From positions 930,001 through 994,000 of the forward strand of contig NZ_CP035300.1 in the NCBI RefSeq assembly GCF_004114615.1: DNA of 64,000 nucleotides. The letters are read 5' to 3'. Source of the DNA: Dyella sp. M7H15-1 (lineage in GTDB: Bacteria; Pseudomonadota; Gammaproteobacteria; Xanthomonadales; Rhodanobacteraceae). This document shows positions 44,939 through 54,365 of the stretch, in pieces. Under the pieces are notes generated by a model. That model did no database searches. It saw nothing but the letters and a program-made list of their open reading frames with translations, and was not told where the DNA came from. How positions within the stretch are numbered: the first letter of the stretch is position 1; the number at the start of each line of letters is the position of its first letter. The position numbers and the translations under genes were made by a program.

Positions 44939-47404
44939 TTACTGGAACGTCGTACCGAAGGTAACCACGTAGGCACGCGGCTGCAGCAGGCCGTAGGTCG
45001 GTGCCGAAGCGTATAGGTACTGGGACAGTGCTGCCGCTGTCGGCGACTTGGACAGCAGCGTGGCCGAATACACGTACGAGAACGCTTCGCGGTTGGTCAG
45101 ATTGGTGACGTTGAGCTTGATGTACGGCTTCTTCAACCAGCCCCAGTCGCCAAAGCGGTAACCGGCGCTGAAGTTGAAAGTGGTGAAGCCGCCTACGCTT
45201 TCGGTGTTCGCATAGTCGCCGTAGAGCGAGCTGGTAACGCGGCCGTTCAATGTCGCCCAGATGCGCGAGTCGTCGTAACCCAGGCTGATGTTGCCGATGT
45301 TGCGCGGCGTATCAGGCATGTTCCTGCCGTCAGTCGGATACACGCCATTGCCGCCATCGTAGGCGTCCCCCAGGCCGCCGTCGAGGTTGCCGCGAATCTT
45401 CGCCTGCGTGTAAGTGTAGGAGCTGTACACGGTCCAGTTCGGCAAGAACATCCAACTCAGTTCGCCGTTGAAACCACGCATGTCCATATGTGGGATGGTG
45501 GTGTAGTACTCGTTACCCTGCGCGGTGAAGCCCACTTCCTGCTTGTTGAAGTAGTTGCTGTGGTAGACGTCGGCGCTGGCCGAAATTGTATCGCCATAGA
45601 AACGGTAGCCCAGATCGGTGTTCCAGGACATTTCCGGCTGACCGTTGTTCACGCCAGCCAGTGCGTCAAGCAGGATCGCGGTGTTGCTTGGCACACGGAA
45701 GGTCTTGCCGCTCCCGATGTAGAACTGGTTCTTCTCGTCCAACTGGAACTTCACGCCAACTGTCGGCAGGAGGCGATGCCAATTGTTGTTGAAGTGGGTG
45801 GCTGTCGCCGTGGTCGAACCAGGATAGTCATAAGCGAGGCCCGTGCGCGTCGCGTACAGGTAAGCCAGGCCCGCCGTGAAGGTCCAGAAATCGTTCGGCG
45901 TCCAGTTGTCGGTGATGAACGCCTTCTTGAGTTCCGTGATGGTGTATTCGTCGTAGTACTGCTGCGGCAGACCGCTGGGATACAGTAGCCACGAGGAATT
46001 GCTCCACACGTCGTCAACCGATCCAGTGAGCGGATCCACCCGGCCATAGGTATCGGTCTGGCTCTTGCGCGAACGCTCGTACCAGAAGCCGTATTCCAGG
46101 CTGTTGTCCATGCCAAGGTCGGTGTTCGCCTTGATGATCACGCCCGGGCGATAGTTCAATGCGGAGGAATACGAGTAGACGGTACCGCCCGAGAAATTCT
46201 TCTTCGTACTGTTGGTGACCAGACCGTCACCGTTGAGGTCGATGTTCGAGTACAGGTACTGACTGATCGACGAGGTGCTTTCCTGTGCAAGAGCGCCACC
46301 GCCACCGCCGCCGTTGCCGTACCAAAAGTACGGAATCACCGACAAATGCGTGCTGTCGGCCAGCTTGAACTCGCCGTCCATACTGAACATGTAGCTCTTG
46401 TAGGGATTGGTGTGTAGCGCCCCATAGTTTTCGTCGGCGGTCGCGGCGGTCTTCAGTGCCGGACCCCTGAGGTTGTTCAGTGGAATCCAGGCGTTGTTGT
46501 AGTTGTAGAAGTAGCCGAGCTGCTGCTCTTGCGCCTTGGAAAGCGCGGCATATTCAAGATTGCTCTGACGACTGTATTGCAGCGACGCACTGATGGAATT
46601 GTTGTCGTCGATGGTCCACACCGACTTGCCGTCCACCTTGGTCACGCGCAGGTCGCCCTGGCCGCGCCACATATCGGCGGTGTTGTCGGAGAACGAAATC
46701 CACGAACGCACCGGACCTAGGTCGCCGGTGTTCAAGCGCACGAAGGTGCGGCGATAGTCGTTGCTGCCGAAGCTCTGGGTTATATCCACGCCACCCTGGT
46801 GCGACGGATCGATGGTCGCCCAGCCAATGTGGCCGCCGCTGGCGCCCGAGTCAGGCATGTCGATATCCGGAATGCCCTGCAGCACGGTGATGTCGCCCAT
46901 GTTCTCGGAGTCACCGTATTCGGTGGCATACACCGAGTAACTACCGGTGTCGGTGATCGGCGCGCCGTTCACCGTCATGCCGATGTCCGACGAGTCGTAG
47001 CCACGCATGCTGTAGTGGCCGTTGGCCAGGCCGGTGACGTCGTCCGTAGCGGCGTTCACGCCCGGGATGGAGCCGATCATCTGGGTGAAGTTGCTGCCGG
47101 GGCTGGCCTTTTCGATCGCGTCACGCGTGATGGTCGACACGGCCTTCGGGGCCGTCTGCACCGACATCAATCCGCCGCCGAGCGACAGCGATTGCGCCTG
47201 CACGGTCACTTCCGACATCTGTTTCACATCACGCTGGGTGGCATTGGACGTGGTGGTGTTGGATGTGCTGGACGCGTTGACGCGCTGCTGGGTACTGGCA
47301 ATGCCCTGGTTAGTTTGGTCGTTGCTGGTGGTCTGCGCCATCGCAACACCCACTGACATACAACAAGCCGCGGCAATCGCCGCGGAAAGATGCGTTCGTT
47401 TCAT
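44939..47404 (-). CDS. TonB-dependent receptor
   Basis: This 821-residue outer-membrane receptor has a clear signal peptide (MKRTHLSAAIAAACCMSVGV, then AMAQ). A Ser/Thr/Asn/Gln-rich linker (about 25-60) leads to a TonB box-like SEVTVQAQSL. The plug includes GSIPGVNAATDDVTG, YSMRGYDSSDIGMTVNGAPI and GDITVLQGIPDIDMP. The barrel ends AYVVTFGTTFQ, an unusual C-terminal Gln after the aromatic Phe. The ATG 47402-47404 has an aagg motif upstream. The substrate is unknown. Confidence 0.9.
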   Translation of the reverse strand: MKRTHLSAAIAAACCMSVGVAMAQTTSNDQTNQGIASTQQRVNASSTSNTTTSNATQRDVKQMSEVTVQAQSLSLGGGLMSVQTAPKAVSTITRDAIEKASPGSNFTQMIGSIPGVNAATDDVTGLANGHYSMRGYDSSDIGMTVNGAPITDTGSYSVYATEYGDSENMGDITVLQGIPDIDMPDSGASGGHIGWATIDPSHQGGVDITQSFGSNDYRRTFVRLNTGDLGPVRSWISFSDNTADMWRGQGDLRVTKVDGKSVWTIDDNNSISASLQYSRQSNLEYAALSKAQEQQLGYFYNYNNAWIPLNNLRGPALKTAATADENYGALHTNPYKSYMFSMDGEFKLADSTHLSVIPYFWYGNGGGGGGALAQESTSSISQYLYSNIDLNGDGLVTNSTKKNFSGGTVYSYSSALNYRPGVIIKANTDLGMDNSLEYGFWYERSRKSQTDTYGRVDPLTGSVDDVWSNSSWLLYPSGLPQQYYDEYTITELKKAFITDNWTPNDFWTFTAGLAYLYATRTGLAYDYPGSTTATATHFNNNWHRLLPTVGVKFQLDEKNQFYIGSGKTFRVPSNTAILLDALAGVNNGQPEMSWNTDLGYRFYGDTISASADVYHSNYFNKQEVGFTAQGNEYYTTIPHMDMRGFNGELSWMFLPNWTVYSSYTYTQAKIRGNLDGGLGDAYDGGNGVYPTDGRNMPDTPRNIGNISLGYDDSRIWATLNGRVTSSLYGDYANTESVGGFTTFNFSAGYRFGDWGWLKKPYIKLNVTNLTNREAFSYVYSATLLSKSPTAAALSQYLYASAPTYGLLQPRAYVVTFGTTFQ

Positions 47405-47610
47405 GTCGAGCCCCTTAGTCCGAATTGTTAGTTTCAATATTTCTCTGGTACCGCTTTTTGTACCACTCGAACAGCATTGACGACTCACGACATCAGCCGG
47501 CCCTTGTGGGCTGCTGCACGTGATGACTCATCGACGCAAAAAGATCTCGGGCTCGTACTCCACACGAAAACAAAAACTTATGCGAGAACTGAATCGCTCG
47601 CTTCGTCCGA

Positions 47611-47660
47611 ACCCTCACCCGCCTGCCAGCACCCTCCCCCCGAGGGAGAAGGTTCACCCA
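47611..47660. repeat. Palindromic intergenic repeat, copy C
   Basis: Ccctcacccgcctgccagcaccctccccc followed by cgagggagaaggttcaccc: the same type of element as copies A, B and D. Confidence 0.55.
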
Positions 47661-47744
47661 TCCGATGTTTCGCGAGTCTCCGCATCTACTGATGCTATGA
47701 AACCTTTGGTATAGGCAGTCTTTATGCGAATACAGCGGCGGGAC

Positions 47745-49457
47745 TTAAGCACTCTTGCCCAGATAGCGGGTACGCTTGGCCGGCTTGAGATGAGAAAGGT
47801 CCAGCATCACTAGGCCGTCAACGCAGCCAGAGAACCCTGGATCCTCACCAAAATCAAGGAATTGCACGCCATCCGGCTCGACCAGATCGACGTACTGGCG
47901 ATACAGCACCGGTAGGCTGACGCCCAGCGCATCCAGATGGTTCCGGAGCCATCCCAGGCCACTGGCAGGATCCAAACCTTCTAATTCGCGACGCACGCCT
48001 TCGAGTACATCCGACGACACCTTGAAAGGCTGACGCGCCGAAGCCAGTCCCGGCACACCGAAATAATGCTGATGCGCCGCGGCAATCCACTCGCGGGCCT
48101 GAAGTGGCAGGCTCACCGACATACTGACCGGGCCGAACAGGTAACGCAGGTCCGGATGGCGCTGCAGGTACAGACCAATGCCTTGCCACAGGTGATCAAG
48201 CGCGCGCGAGCGCCAGTAAGCCGGAGCGATAAAGCTGCGACCTAGCTCAAGCCCCTGCGCCAGTCGCGATTCCAGGGCTGGCGAATAATTGAACAGGCTG
48301 GCAGTGTAGAGACCGCCCATGCCACGCTCGTTGATCAGTCGACCGCCGTGCCCCAGGCGATACGAGCCAACGATGCGCAGGGCTTTCGGATCCCACAACA
48401 CCAAGTGCTCGTAGTGCGCGTCGTAGGCATCCAGGTCGCGGCGAGTATTGGTGCCCTCGCCAACCTTGCGAAAGGTAAGTTCGCGCAGGCGGCCGATTTC
48501 GCGCAACGCGGCACCATCGGTCGATCCATGCAGCACCAGCAGTTGTTTGCCATCGGGCAAATCGGTGAGCTTTTCGCACTGGGCCAGTTCCATCGCCACG
48601 CGTTCGACCGGCTCCGGATGCGCCAGCGGCACTTGGCCACCGAAGATCAGGCCGCGACGGCGTCCAAGGCGGTACACATGACGACGCATCAGGTTCGCCG
48701 CACGCTGGGACGAACCCGCGCTGAGCTTTTCCAGTTCCTCGGCACTGACCAGCGCACCCACGCTGAAACCAATCCGGCTTACGTTGGTCGCCACGGCTTC
48801 ACGAGGCAACATAGCGGTGCTGAGCGGTTTGGCCAGCATCGACAAACCATAGAACATCGCCGAATTGCGGGCGGCAACGTGGATAGGCAGCACTGGCACC
48901 TTGCTACGCATGGCCAGACGGGCGAAACCATCCGTCCAACGCCCATCGCGCACACCCGACGGGCCCATGCGTGACACTTCGCCCGCAGGGAAAACAATCA
49001 GCGCTTCGCCACGTTCCAGTGCACGATAAACATTACGCAGGCGCGACGCCGCACCACCACCAAAAACATCCACCGGTAACAGCAACGGCCCCAGTTGCGG
49101 GACGGCAGCCAACCAATCGTTGCCCATAATGCGTACATCCTGGCGCACCGAGCCAACCAATTGCAGCAATGCCATCGCATCGAGCATGCCGAGTGGATGG
49201 TTAGCGACAATCAGTACGCCGCCTTCGACGGGAATATTTTCCCGCTCGCGCTGCAGCACGTGATAGCTGCACCCTAGTAAATCGAGCACCTTCTCGACGA
49301 AGTCGAAGCCCAACGTGTCAGCAAGCCGATCAAGAACGCGATTGAAACCCGCTTCGTCGGCAAGCCGACCGAGCATGCCGGCAACAGGCCGACGGATCAT
49401 CGGATGCTGCGCAAGCCACGGCAGACGTTCGGTAAGGGTCTGTTCAATGCGAAGCAT
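47745..49457 (-). CDS. Bifunctional acyltransferase, OlsF-like (ornithine-lipid synthase)
   Basis: This is a 570-residue fusion. The N-terminal half is a PlsC/OlsA-type O-acyltransferase, with the HX4D motif in VANHPLGMLDAMA (about 85-97) and FPAGEVSR as the glycerophosphate-like site. The C-terminal half (about 300-500) is an OlsB-like GNAT N-acyltransferase: LRELTFRKVGEGT, YDAHYEHLVLWD, IVGSYRLGHG, LELGRSFIAPAYWRS. OlsF enzymes with this order make ornithine lipids from ornithine, a phosphate-free membrane lipid. A related aminolipid is the alternative product. It is transcribed leftward and alone. Confidence 0.82.
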   Translation of the reverse strand: MLRIEQTLTERLPWLAQHPMIRRPVAGMLGRLADEAGFNRVLDRLADTLGFDFVEKVLDLLGCSYHVLQRERENIPVEGGVLIVANHPLGMLDAMALLQLVGSVRQDVRIMGNDWLAAVPQLGPLLLPVDVFGGGAASRLRNVYRALERGEALIVFPAGEVSRMGPSGVRDGRWTDGFARLAMRSKVPVLPIHVAARNSAMFYGLSMLAKPLSTAMLPREAVATNVSRIGFSVGALVSAEELEKLSAGSSQRAANLMRRHVYRLGRRRGLIFGGQVPLAHPEPVERVAMELAQCEKLTDLPDGKQLLVLHGSTDGAALREIGRLRELTFRKVGEGTNTRRDLDAYDAHYEHLVLWDPKALRIVGSYRLGHGGRLINERGMGGLYTASLFNYSPALESRLAQGLELGRSFIAPAYWRSRALDHLWQGIGLYLQRHPDLRYLFGPVSMSVSLPLQAREWIAAAHQHYFGVPGLASARQPFKVSSDVLEGVRRELEGLDPASGLGWLRNHLDALGVSLPVLYRQYVDLVEPDGVQFLDFGEDPGFSGCVDGLVMLDLSHLKPAKRTRYLGKSA

Positions 49458-49613
49458 GACCGCCTCCCTTGGTTTTGATGCATGTTGCCGATCAAGTGTG
49501 ACAACTGCGCGAAATTACGCAGGCAAACTTGTCCCTATCGCGAGAATACACGATGGGATACGGGCGATTTCTTAAGCGCTTGTTCAAGCCAGTGGGCGCA
49601 CAAAATGTTGGCT

Positions 49614-50225
49614 TCAAACCGTCAGATGCAAATACGCCGCGATACCGCCCAGGAACATTTGCACCGACAATGCAATCAACAGCATACCCATCACCCGCTC
49701 CAGTGCTGTGAGCACACTTTCACCGAGCCAACGGAACAGGTAGGTGGAGCTAAGCAGGATCACCACCGTCGCCAGCCACGCGCACAGCAAGGCGATGGCC
49801 CAGTCCGCGGTGCGACCCGGCTGGGTATTGGTCAGCAACAATAGGGCCGCCATCGCGGAAGGACCGGCCACACCGGGAATCGCCATTGGCACGATAAAAG
49901 GCTCGCCCTCGCCGGAACCGCCAAAAATGCCACCGCCATCGGCCGGCGGAAATACCATGCGAATGCCGATGAGAAACAGCACGATGCCGCCCGCGATGCT
50001 AATCGATTCCTGTCGCAACTGCAGCAGCCTGAGGATTAACTGACCGCCCATCAGAAATACCAGCAGTACAGCTAATGCAATCAGCAGCTCACGCACCATC
50101 ACCGCGCGGCGACGCTTGGGCGCCACACTCTTGAGCAGACTCAGGAAGATCGGAATATTGCCGAGCGGATCCATGATCAGGAACAGTAGGATCGCTGCCG
50201 ACAACGTCGTCATCTGCGTTTCCAT
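49614..50225 (-). CDS. MarC-family integral membrane protein (YhgN-like)
   Basis: This 203-residue protein has about six TM segments. The start METQMTTLSAAILLFLIMDP, then LGNIPIFLSLL, and the repeated GPSAMAALLLL segment identify the MarC/UPF0056 family. YhgN is its closest E. coli relative by motif. Despite annotations as transporter, the function is not established. The ATG 50223-50225 was chosen because the signature begins there. Confidence 0.88.
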   Translation of the reverse strand: METQMTTLSAAILLFLIMDPLGNIPIFLSLLKSVAPKRRRAVMVRELLIALAVLLVFLMGGQLILRLLQLRQESISIAGGIVLFLIGIRMVFPPADGGGIFGGSGEGEPFIVPMAIPGVAGPSAMAALLLLTNTQPGRTADWAIALLCAWLATVVILLSSTYLFRWLGESVLTALERVMGMLLIALSVQMFLGGIAAYLHLTV

Positions 50226-50268
50226 GGTTCCTCTCCCCGCACCCGATTCACGATTCCCACTGCCATCA

Positions 50269-51036
50269 TCATGCCACGCGCAAATCGAGCACTGCACCGC
50301 GCGCAACGGCAGCCTGCTCGCTCAAGAGATAAATCACCGCTTCGGCCGTGGCGTCTGGCAGCGGATGCTGCAGGGTGTCCTCACCGAAATACGCCGCGCG
50401 GCGCAAGATGGTACGCATCGGTGCCGGCAGCACGGCATGCACGCGCAACGCACCCGTGTCGTGCTCTTCGTGCAGAATAGCAACGAAGCGCTCCAAGGCA
50501 GCCTTTGACACGCCATAAGCACCCCAATGCGCACGCTGCACCAGTTCGGGATTGTCGAGTACGAACACGGCCGCGCTATCCGGCGCACTCGTCAGCAGCG
50601 GTAAGCAAGCCTGCGTGAGTGCAAATGGCGCCGAAACATTGACGTGCAAGGCGCGCAGCCAGGCATCGGGCTTGTACATCGATATCGGCGTTAGGCCCGC
50701 GAAGCTTGCCGCGGCATGCACGATGCCATCCAATCGACAAAGATCGCGCTGCAAACCCTCGGTCAATGCTTCGTAATCGCGCGGTGTGGCCGACTCCATA
50801 TCCAGCGGATGAATCACCGGCTCTGGCAAACCTTCATTGACCATCGCATCGTAAAGCTGCTCAAGCCGACGCTTGCGCTTGCCAGTGATCACCACCGTCG
50901 CACCCGCTCGTGCGGCGGCGCGCGCCACTGCGCTACCCAGGCCACCGTAGGCACCGGTGACCAGTACCACACGTTCCTCCAGCACCTTGCTGGAAGGTGT
51001 CCAGGTTTCAGGCAGACGCTGTAGCGGAAGGCTCAT
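50269..51036 (-). CDS. Short-chain dehydrogenase/reductase, YciK-like
   Basis: This 255-residue Rossmann enzyme has the cofactor motif VLVTGAYGGLGSAVARAAAR (about 23-42), the HAAAS segment that replaces NNAG, and the active-site YGVSKAALERF with Tyr and Lys. The N-terminal LPETWTPSSKVLEERVVLVT resembles E. coli YciK. The substrate is unknown. The start ATG overlaps the grxD stop (ATGA), so the two are coupled. Confidence 0.88.
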   Translation of the reverse strand: MSLPLQRLPETWTPSSKVLEERVVLVTGAYGGLGSAVARAAARAGATVVITGKRKRRLEQLYDAMVNEGLPEPVIHPLDMESATPRDYEALTEGLQRDLCRLDGIVHAAASFAGLTPISMYKPDAWLRALHVNVSAPFALTQACLPLLTSAPDSAAVFVLDNPELVQRAHWGAYGVSKAALERFVAILHEEHDTGALRVHAVLPAPMRTILRRAAYFGEDTLQHPLPDATAEAVIYLLSEQAAVARGAVLDLRVA

Positions 51037-51359
51037 GCGTGACTTTCTCCCGCAACATCATGGGCCATGCGCGCCAATTCACCGGAGGCCTTCAAATCTT
51101 CCACGATATCGCAACCACCGATCAACTCACCCTGGATGAAAAGCTGCGGAAAAGTCGGCCAATTGGCGTAGTGTGGCAATGCGGCACGGATTTCCGGATC
51201 AGCCAGCACGTTCACGACATGGAACATGGCATGGGCATCCTTCAGCGCCTGTGCGGCGCGCTTGGAGAAGCCGCACATCGGAAACTCTGGCGTGCCCTTC
51301 ATGAAGAGCACGATCGGGTACTCGGCGAGCACCACCTTGATTCGCTCGTTGATGTCCAT
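51033..51359 (-). CDS. grxD: Monothiol glutaredoxin Grx4
   Basis: GrxD is a CGFS-type glutaredoxin that carries [2Fe-2S] clusters and partners with BolA proteins. The 108-residue protein has GTPEFPMCGFSKRAAQ (active Cys near 30), WPTFPQLFIQGELIGGCDIV and a C-terminal helix. The ATG at 51357-51359 was chosen over one ten codons upstream because MDINERIK is the family start. It is divergent from sodB, an iron enzyme, across a 111-bp gap. Confidence 0.95.
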   Translation of the reverse strand: MDINERIKVVLAEYPIVLFMKGTPEFPMCGFSKRAAQALKDAHAMFHVVNVLADPEIRAALPHYANWPTFPQLFIQGELIGGCDIVEDLKASGELARMAHDVAGESHA

Positions 51360-51470
51360 AACTTCCGATTCATCACTACAATGCAACAAGATAAATAGTG
51401 TACCAGCCGCCCCGGCGTCCCATCCGGGGCTCTGAAACCACTTTCCTCAGCCAACGCCCAGGAGTGACCC

Positions 51471-52052
51471 ATGGCGATCGAACTTCCTCCACTGCCCTAT
51501 GAAAAGAACGCACTGGAGCCGGACATTTCAGCCGAGACGCTGGAGTTCCACTACGGCAAGCACCACCAGTCCTATGTGACCAACCTGAATAACCTTATCA
51601 AGGGCACCGAGTTCGAAAGCGCCGCGCTGGAAGACATTATCAAGAAGTCATCCGGCGGCGTGTTCAACAATGCGGCGCAGATCTGGAACCACACCTTCTA
51701 TTGGCACTCGATGCGCAAACCGCTCGAGAGCAACGCCCCCACCGGCAAGCTGGCCGACGAGATCAACAAAGCCTTTGGTTCTTTCGACAAGTTCAAGGAA
51801 GAGTTCACCAAGTCCGCTGTCGGCAACTTCGGTTCTGGCTGGACTTGGCTGGTACAGCGTCCGGATGGTTTGCTAGGCATCGTGAACACCTCCAACGCCG
51901 CCACGCCGATCACCGGCAGCGACAAGCCACTGTTCACCATCGACGTGTGGGAACATGCTTATTACATCGACTACCGCAATGCGCGTCCGAAGTACGTGGA
52001 GTCGTTCTGGAACCTGGTGAACTGGGACTTCGCGGCGAAGAATTTCGCCTGA
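51471..52052 (+). CDS. sodB: Iron superoxide dismutase
   Basis: SodB converts superoxide to peroxide and oxygen in the cytoplasm. The 193-residue protein has the metal ligands in [10 protein letters not shown] (His about 27), NHTFYWHSM (His about 74), and [11 protein letters not shown] (Asp and His about 157-161). [14 protein letters not shown] is typical of the Fe form, though metal choice cannot be proved from sequence. A ribosome-binding site (caggagtg) precedes ATG 51471. Two palindromic elements follow. Confidence 0.95.
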   Translation: MAIELPPLPYEKNALEPDISAETLEFHYGKHHQSYVTNLNNLIKGTEFESAALEDIIKKSSGGVFNNAAQIWNHTFYWHSMRKPLESNAPTGKLADEINKAFGSFDKFKEEFTKSAVGNFGSGWTWLVQRPDGLLGIVNTSNAATPITGSDKPLFTIDVWEHAYYIDYRNARPKYVESFWNLVNWDFAAKNFA

Positions 52053-52053
52053 T

Positions 52054-52090
52054 CCCCACTTTTCCTCCTCTCCCCGCTGGGGAGAGGATT
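52054..52090. repeat. Palindromic intergenic repeat, copy D
   Basis: Cctctcccc / ggggagagg arms (52067-52075, 52079-52087) with the loop gct: the same 9-bp arms as copy A. Confidence 0.7.
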
Positions 52091-52164
52091 GCGTTGAGAG
52101 GACAACTTCGCGAGAAACTCTATTCGAAGTTCGCTCCGATATAAATAAGCGCAAGGCAAGATTG

Positions 52165-52202
52165 TCCCCTCATCCCAGCCCTTTCCCTAAAGGGAACAGG
52201 GC
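52165..52202. terminator. Hairpin between sodB and purK, copy E
   Basis: A gccctttccct / agggaacagggc imperfect stem lies at the end of the convergent sodB and purK genes. It begins cccctcatccc, like the other intergenic elements. Confidence 0.6.
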
Positions 52203-52203
52203 A

Positions 52204-53361
52204 TCATTTCACAAGTACACGCATCGCAGGTGCCACTTGCTCTTCGCGCTTCAACACACGTGCGATGTCATCGATACGCATAGCGAGCATCCCAGCATCT
52301 TTCGCACACACCGTGGCATGGCCCACCTTGCGCCCGGGCCGCGGCTGTTTGCCGTAATCGTGCCAGTGCCCATCGATGGCACGCAGGACCGACGTTGCAT
52401 CGGGCAACTCGCCAATCCAGTTGAACATCGCCGAGAAGCCGTGGGCCGAGGTATCGCCCAATGGCAAACCCAGCACCGCGCGCACGTGATTCTCGAACTG
52501 GCTGGCAACAGCTCCTTCGATGGTCCAGTGGCCGGAGTTGTGCACACGCGGCGCCATCTCATTGCCTAGCAGCTCGCCATCTTTAACGAACAGTTCCAGC
52601 GCAAATACACCGACATAACCCAAGCGCTCGGCAAGAATGCGCGCCAATTCGGCGGCGCGCTCCTGCAAGGTATCGACATCCGGTGCCGGCGCAAGACTGA
52701 GACTGAGCACGCCGTCGGTATGCCAGTTCTGCGTCAGCGGCCAAATACGGAAATCACCAGCGCGCGTGCGCACCGCCAATACGGACAGCTCGCGCTCGAA
52801 CGGCACAAACGCTTCCAGAATCAAACCATGCACAGCGGCCTGCGCACCCAGCGCAGCCCACGCCACATCGGCATTCGACAACTGCTTGATACGGAACTGC
52901 CCCTTGCCGTCGTAACCAAGGCGACGGGTTTTGAGAATGGCCGGCGCACCGATCGCGGCCAAGGCCCGATCCAGATCTTCGCGGGTATCGACCGCCTGGA
53001 AGGCGGGTGTTTGCAAACCACATTCGCGGAACAGGGTTTTCTCGGCCAGACGATCCTGCGCCACCGCCAAGGCACGCGGATCGGGGAACACCGCCACGCG
53101 CTCGACCAACCAATGCGCGGTTTCAGCCGGCACATTTTCGAAATCGAAGGTGATCACATCGACCGCGGCGGCAAATTTTTCCAGCGCGGCGTAATCAGTC
53201 CAATCGGCCAGACACAAGGGAGCCACCTGACCGGCACAGGCGTCGGCCGCGCTGTCCACCACCAGGGTTTTCACACCTAGCGGCGCCGCAGCGAGCGCTA
53301 GCATGCGGGCCAGTTGGCCACCACCGAGGATGCCCAGAACAGGTTGCTTACGTACGATCAC
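52204..53361 (-). CDS. purK: 5-(carboxyamino)imidazole ribonucleotide synthase
   Basis: PurK uses ATP and bicarbonate to carboxylate AIR, the step before PurE in purine synthesis. The 385-residue protein starts [20 protein letters not shown] at GTG 53359-53361, which overlaps the purE TGA (GTGA). The ATP-grasp core is visible: [50 protein letters not shown]. The open frame continues upstream through purE in another phase but lacks coding sense there, so the GTG start is preferred. Confidence 0.95.
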   Translation of the reverse strand: MIVRKQPVLGILGGGQLARMLALAAAPLGVKTLVVDSAADACAGQVAPLCLADWTDYAALEKFAAAVDVITFDFENVPAETAHWLVERVAVFPDPRALAVAQDRLAEKTLFRECGLQTPAFQAVDTREDLDRALAAIGAPAILKTRRLGYDGKGQFRIKQLSNADVAWAALGAQAAVHGLILEAFVPFERELSVLAVRTRAGDFRIWPLTQNWHTDGVLSLSLAPAPDVDTLQERAAELARILAERLGYVGVFALELFVKDGELLGNEMAPRVHNSGHWTIEGAVASQFENHVRAVLGLPLGDTSAHGFSAMFNWIGELPDATSVLRAIDGHWHDYGKQPRPGRKVGHATVCAKDAGMLAMRIDDIARVLKREEQVAPAMRVLVK

Positions 53362-53861
53362 GCGCGGGGATCCGAGTTGTCCAGAACGGCCTGAGTCTGA
53401 CGGGAACGATAGATATCCACGGCCTTTGCCAGCACCGGATCGTGCAACGCAAGCACTGCGGCCGCGAGCAGGCCCGCATTGACTGCACCCGCGCGACCGA
53501 TCGCCAGGGTGCCCACCGGAATGCCGGCCGGCATCTGCGCGATGGAAAGCAGGGAGTCCATGCCCTGAAGGGCCTTGGACTGCACCGGAACGCCAAGCAC
53601 TGGCAAGCGGGTCTTGGCAGCCAGCATGCCCGGCAGATGGGCTGCGCCACCGGCGCCAGCAATGATGACCTGGATACCGCGACCAACGGCCTCTTCGGCG
53701 TACTGGAACAGCAAGTCCGGCGTGCGGTGTGCGGAAACCACCCGTACCTCGTGGGGCACGCCCAGTTCCTGTAGCACTTCGGCCGCATGCGTCATGGTTT
53801 CCCAATCCGAACGCGATCCCATCACCACACCAACTTTCGGTGCTGCCGTTGTTACCGTCAT
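53358..53861 (-). CDS. purE: N5-carboxyaminoimidazole ribonucleotide mutase
   Basis: PurE moves the carboxyl group on N5-CAIR to give CAIR. The 167-residue protein has the family motifs [50 protein letters not shown] and [19 protein letters not shown]. The ATG at 53859-53861 was chosen because the conserved region begins 11 residues later. purE-purK overlap by 4 bp and form one operon. Confidence 0.96.
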   Translation of the reverse strand: MTVTTAAPKVGVVMGSRSDWETMTHAAEVLQELGVPHEVRVVSAHRTPDLLFQYAEEAVGRGIQVIIAGAGGAAHLPGMLAAKTRLPVLGVPVQSKALQGMDSLLSIAQMPAGIPVGTLAIGRAGAVNAGLLAAAVLALHDPVLAKAVDIYRSRQTQAVLDNSDPRA

Positions 53862-53929
53862 GGCTTCGGTCGTCCAAAAGGGTATATTGTACGTGCTTCC
53901 CCACATGGCAACGATACCTGCCCTACCCC

Positions 53930-54202
53930 ATGGACAAGCGCCTGCTCGACATTCTCTGTTGCCCGGTGAGCAAAACCCCGGTGCGTCTGCTCAACAGCAG
54001 CGAACTCCATGCCTTGAACAAGGCGATCGATGCCGGCCAGGTGGTCACTGTGGCAGATGTTGCAGTGCAGGGTCGGCTGAGCGAAGGATTGATCACCATG
54101 GACCGCAAGGTGGTCTACCGGGTCGAGGATGGCATCCCTGTGATGTTACCCGAAGAGGGCATTGGCACCACCCAGCTCAACGATTTCCCGGCCGCAGTCT
54201 GA
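53930..54202 (+). CDS. Trm112-family protein
   Basis: This is a small 90-residue Trm112/YcaR-type protein. It starts [20 protein letters not shown], with the zinc-ribbon-like CCP, and ends [19 protein letters not shown], the family signature. Only one cysteine pair is seen at the N-terminus and none at the C-terminus, as in other proteobacterial members, so zinc binding is doubtful. In other organisms Trm112 activates methyltransferases; here the partner is unknown. It is divergent from purE. Confidence 0.9.
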   Translation: MDKRLLDILCCPVSKTPVRLLNSSELHALNKAIDAGQVVTVADVAVQGRLSEGLITMDRKVVYRVEDGIPVMLPEEGIGTTQLNDFPAAV

Positions 54203-54365
54203 AAGCAGCCCGACTCCAGAACCTGTTAGGTTTCTATCGATCCTAACGGCAAAATGAAAATTCATGACGGTCTGCATGGCGGGAAATCCCGTTTTCACTT
54301 ATGTTCGACAAACCAGCCAGAAGACCGTCGCGACTAGCCATTTGGCCAACCACAGGGGTGTGGTG

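Noticed and set aside
53362-53904. Upstream extension of the purK frame through purE
   Set aside because: It is the out-of-phase reading of purE. The GTG at 53359-53361 gives the correct PurK start.
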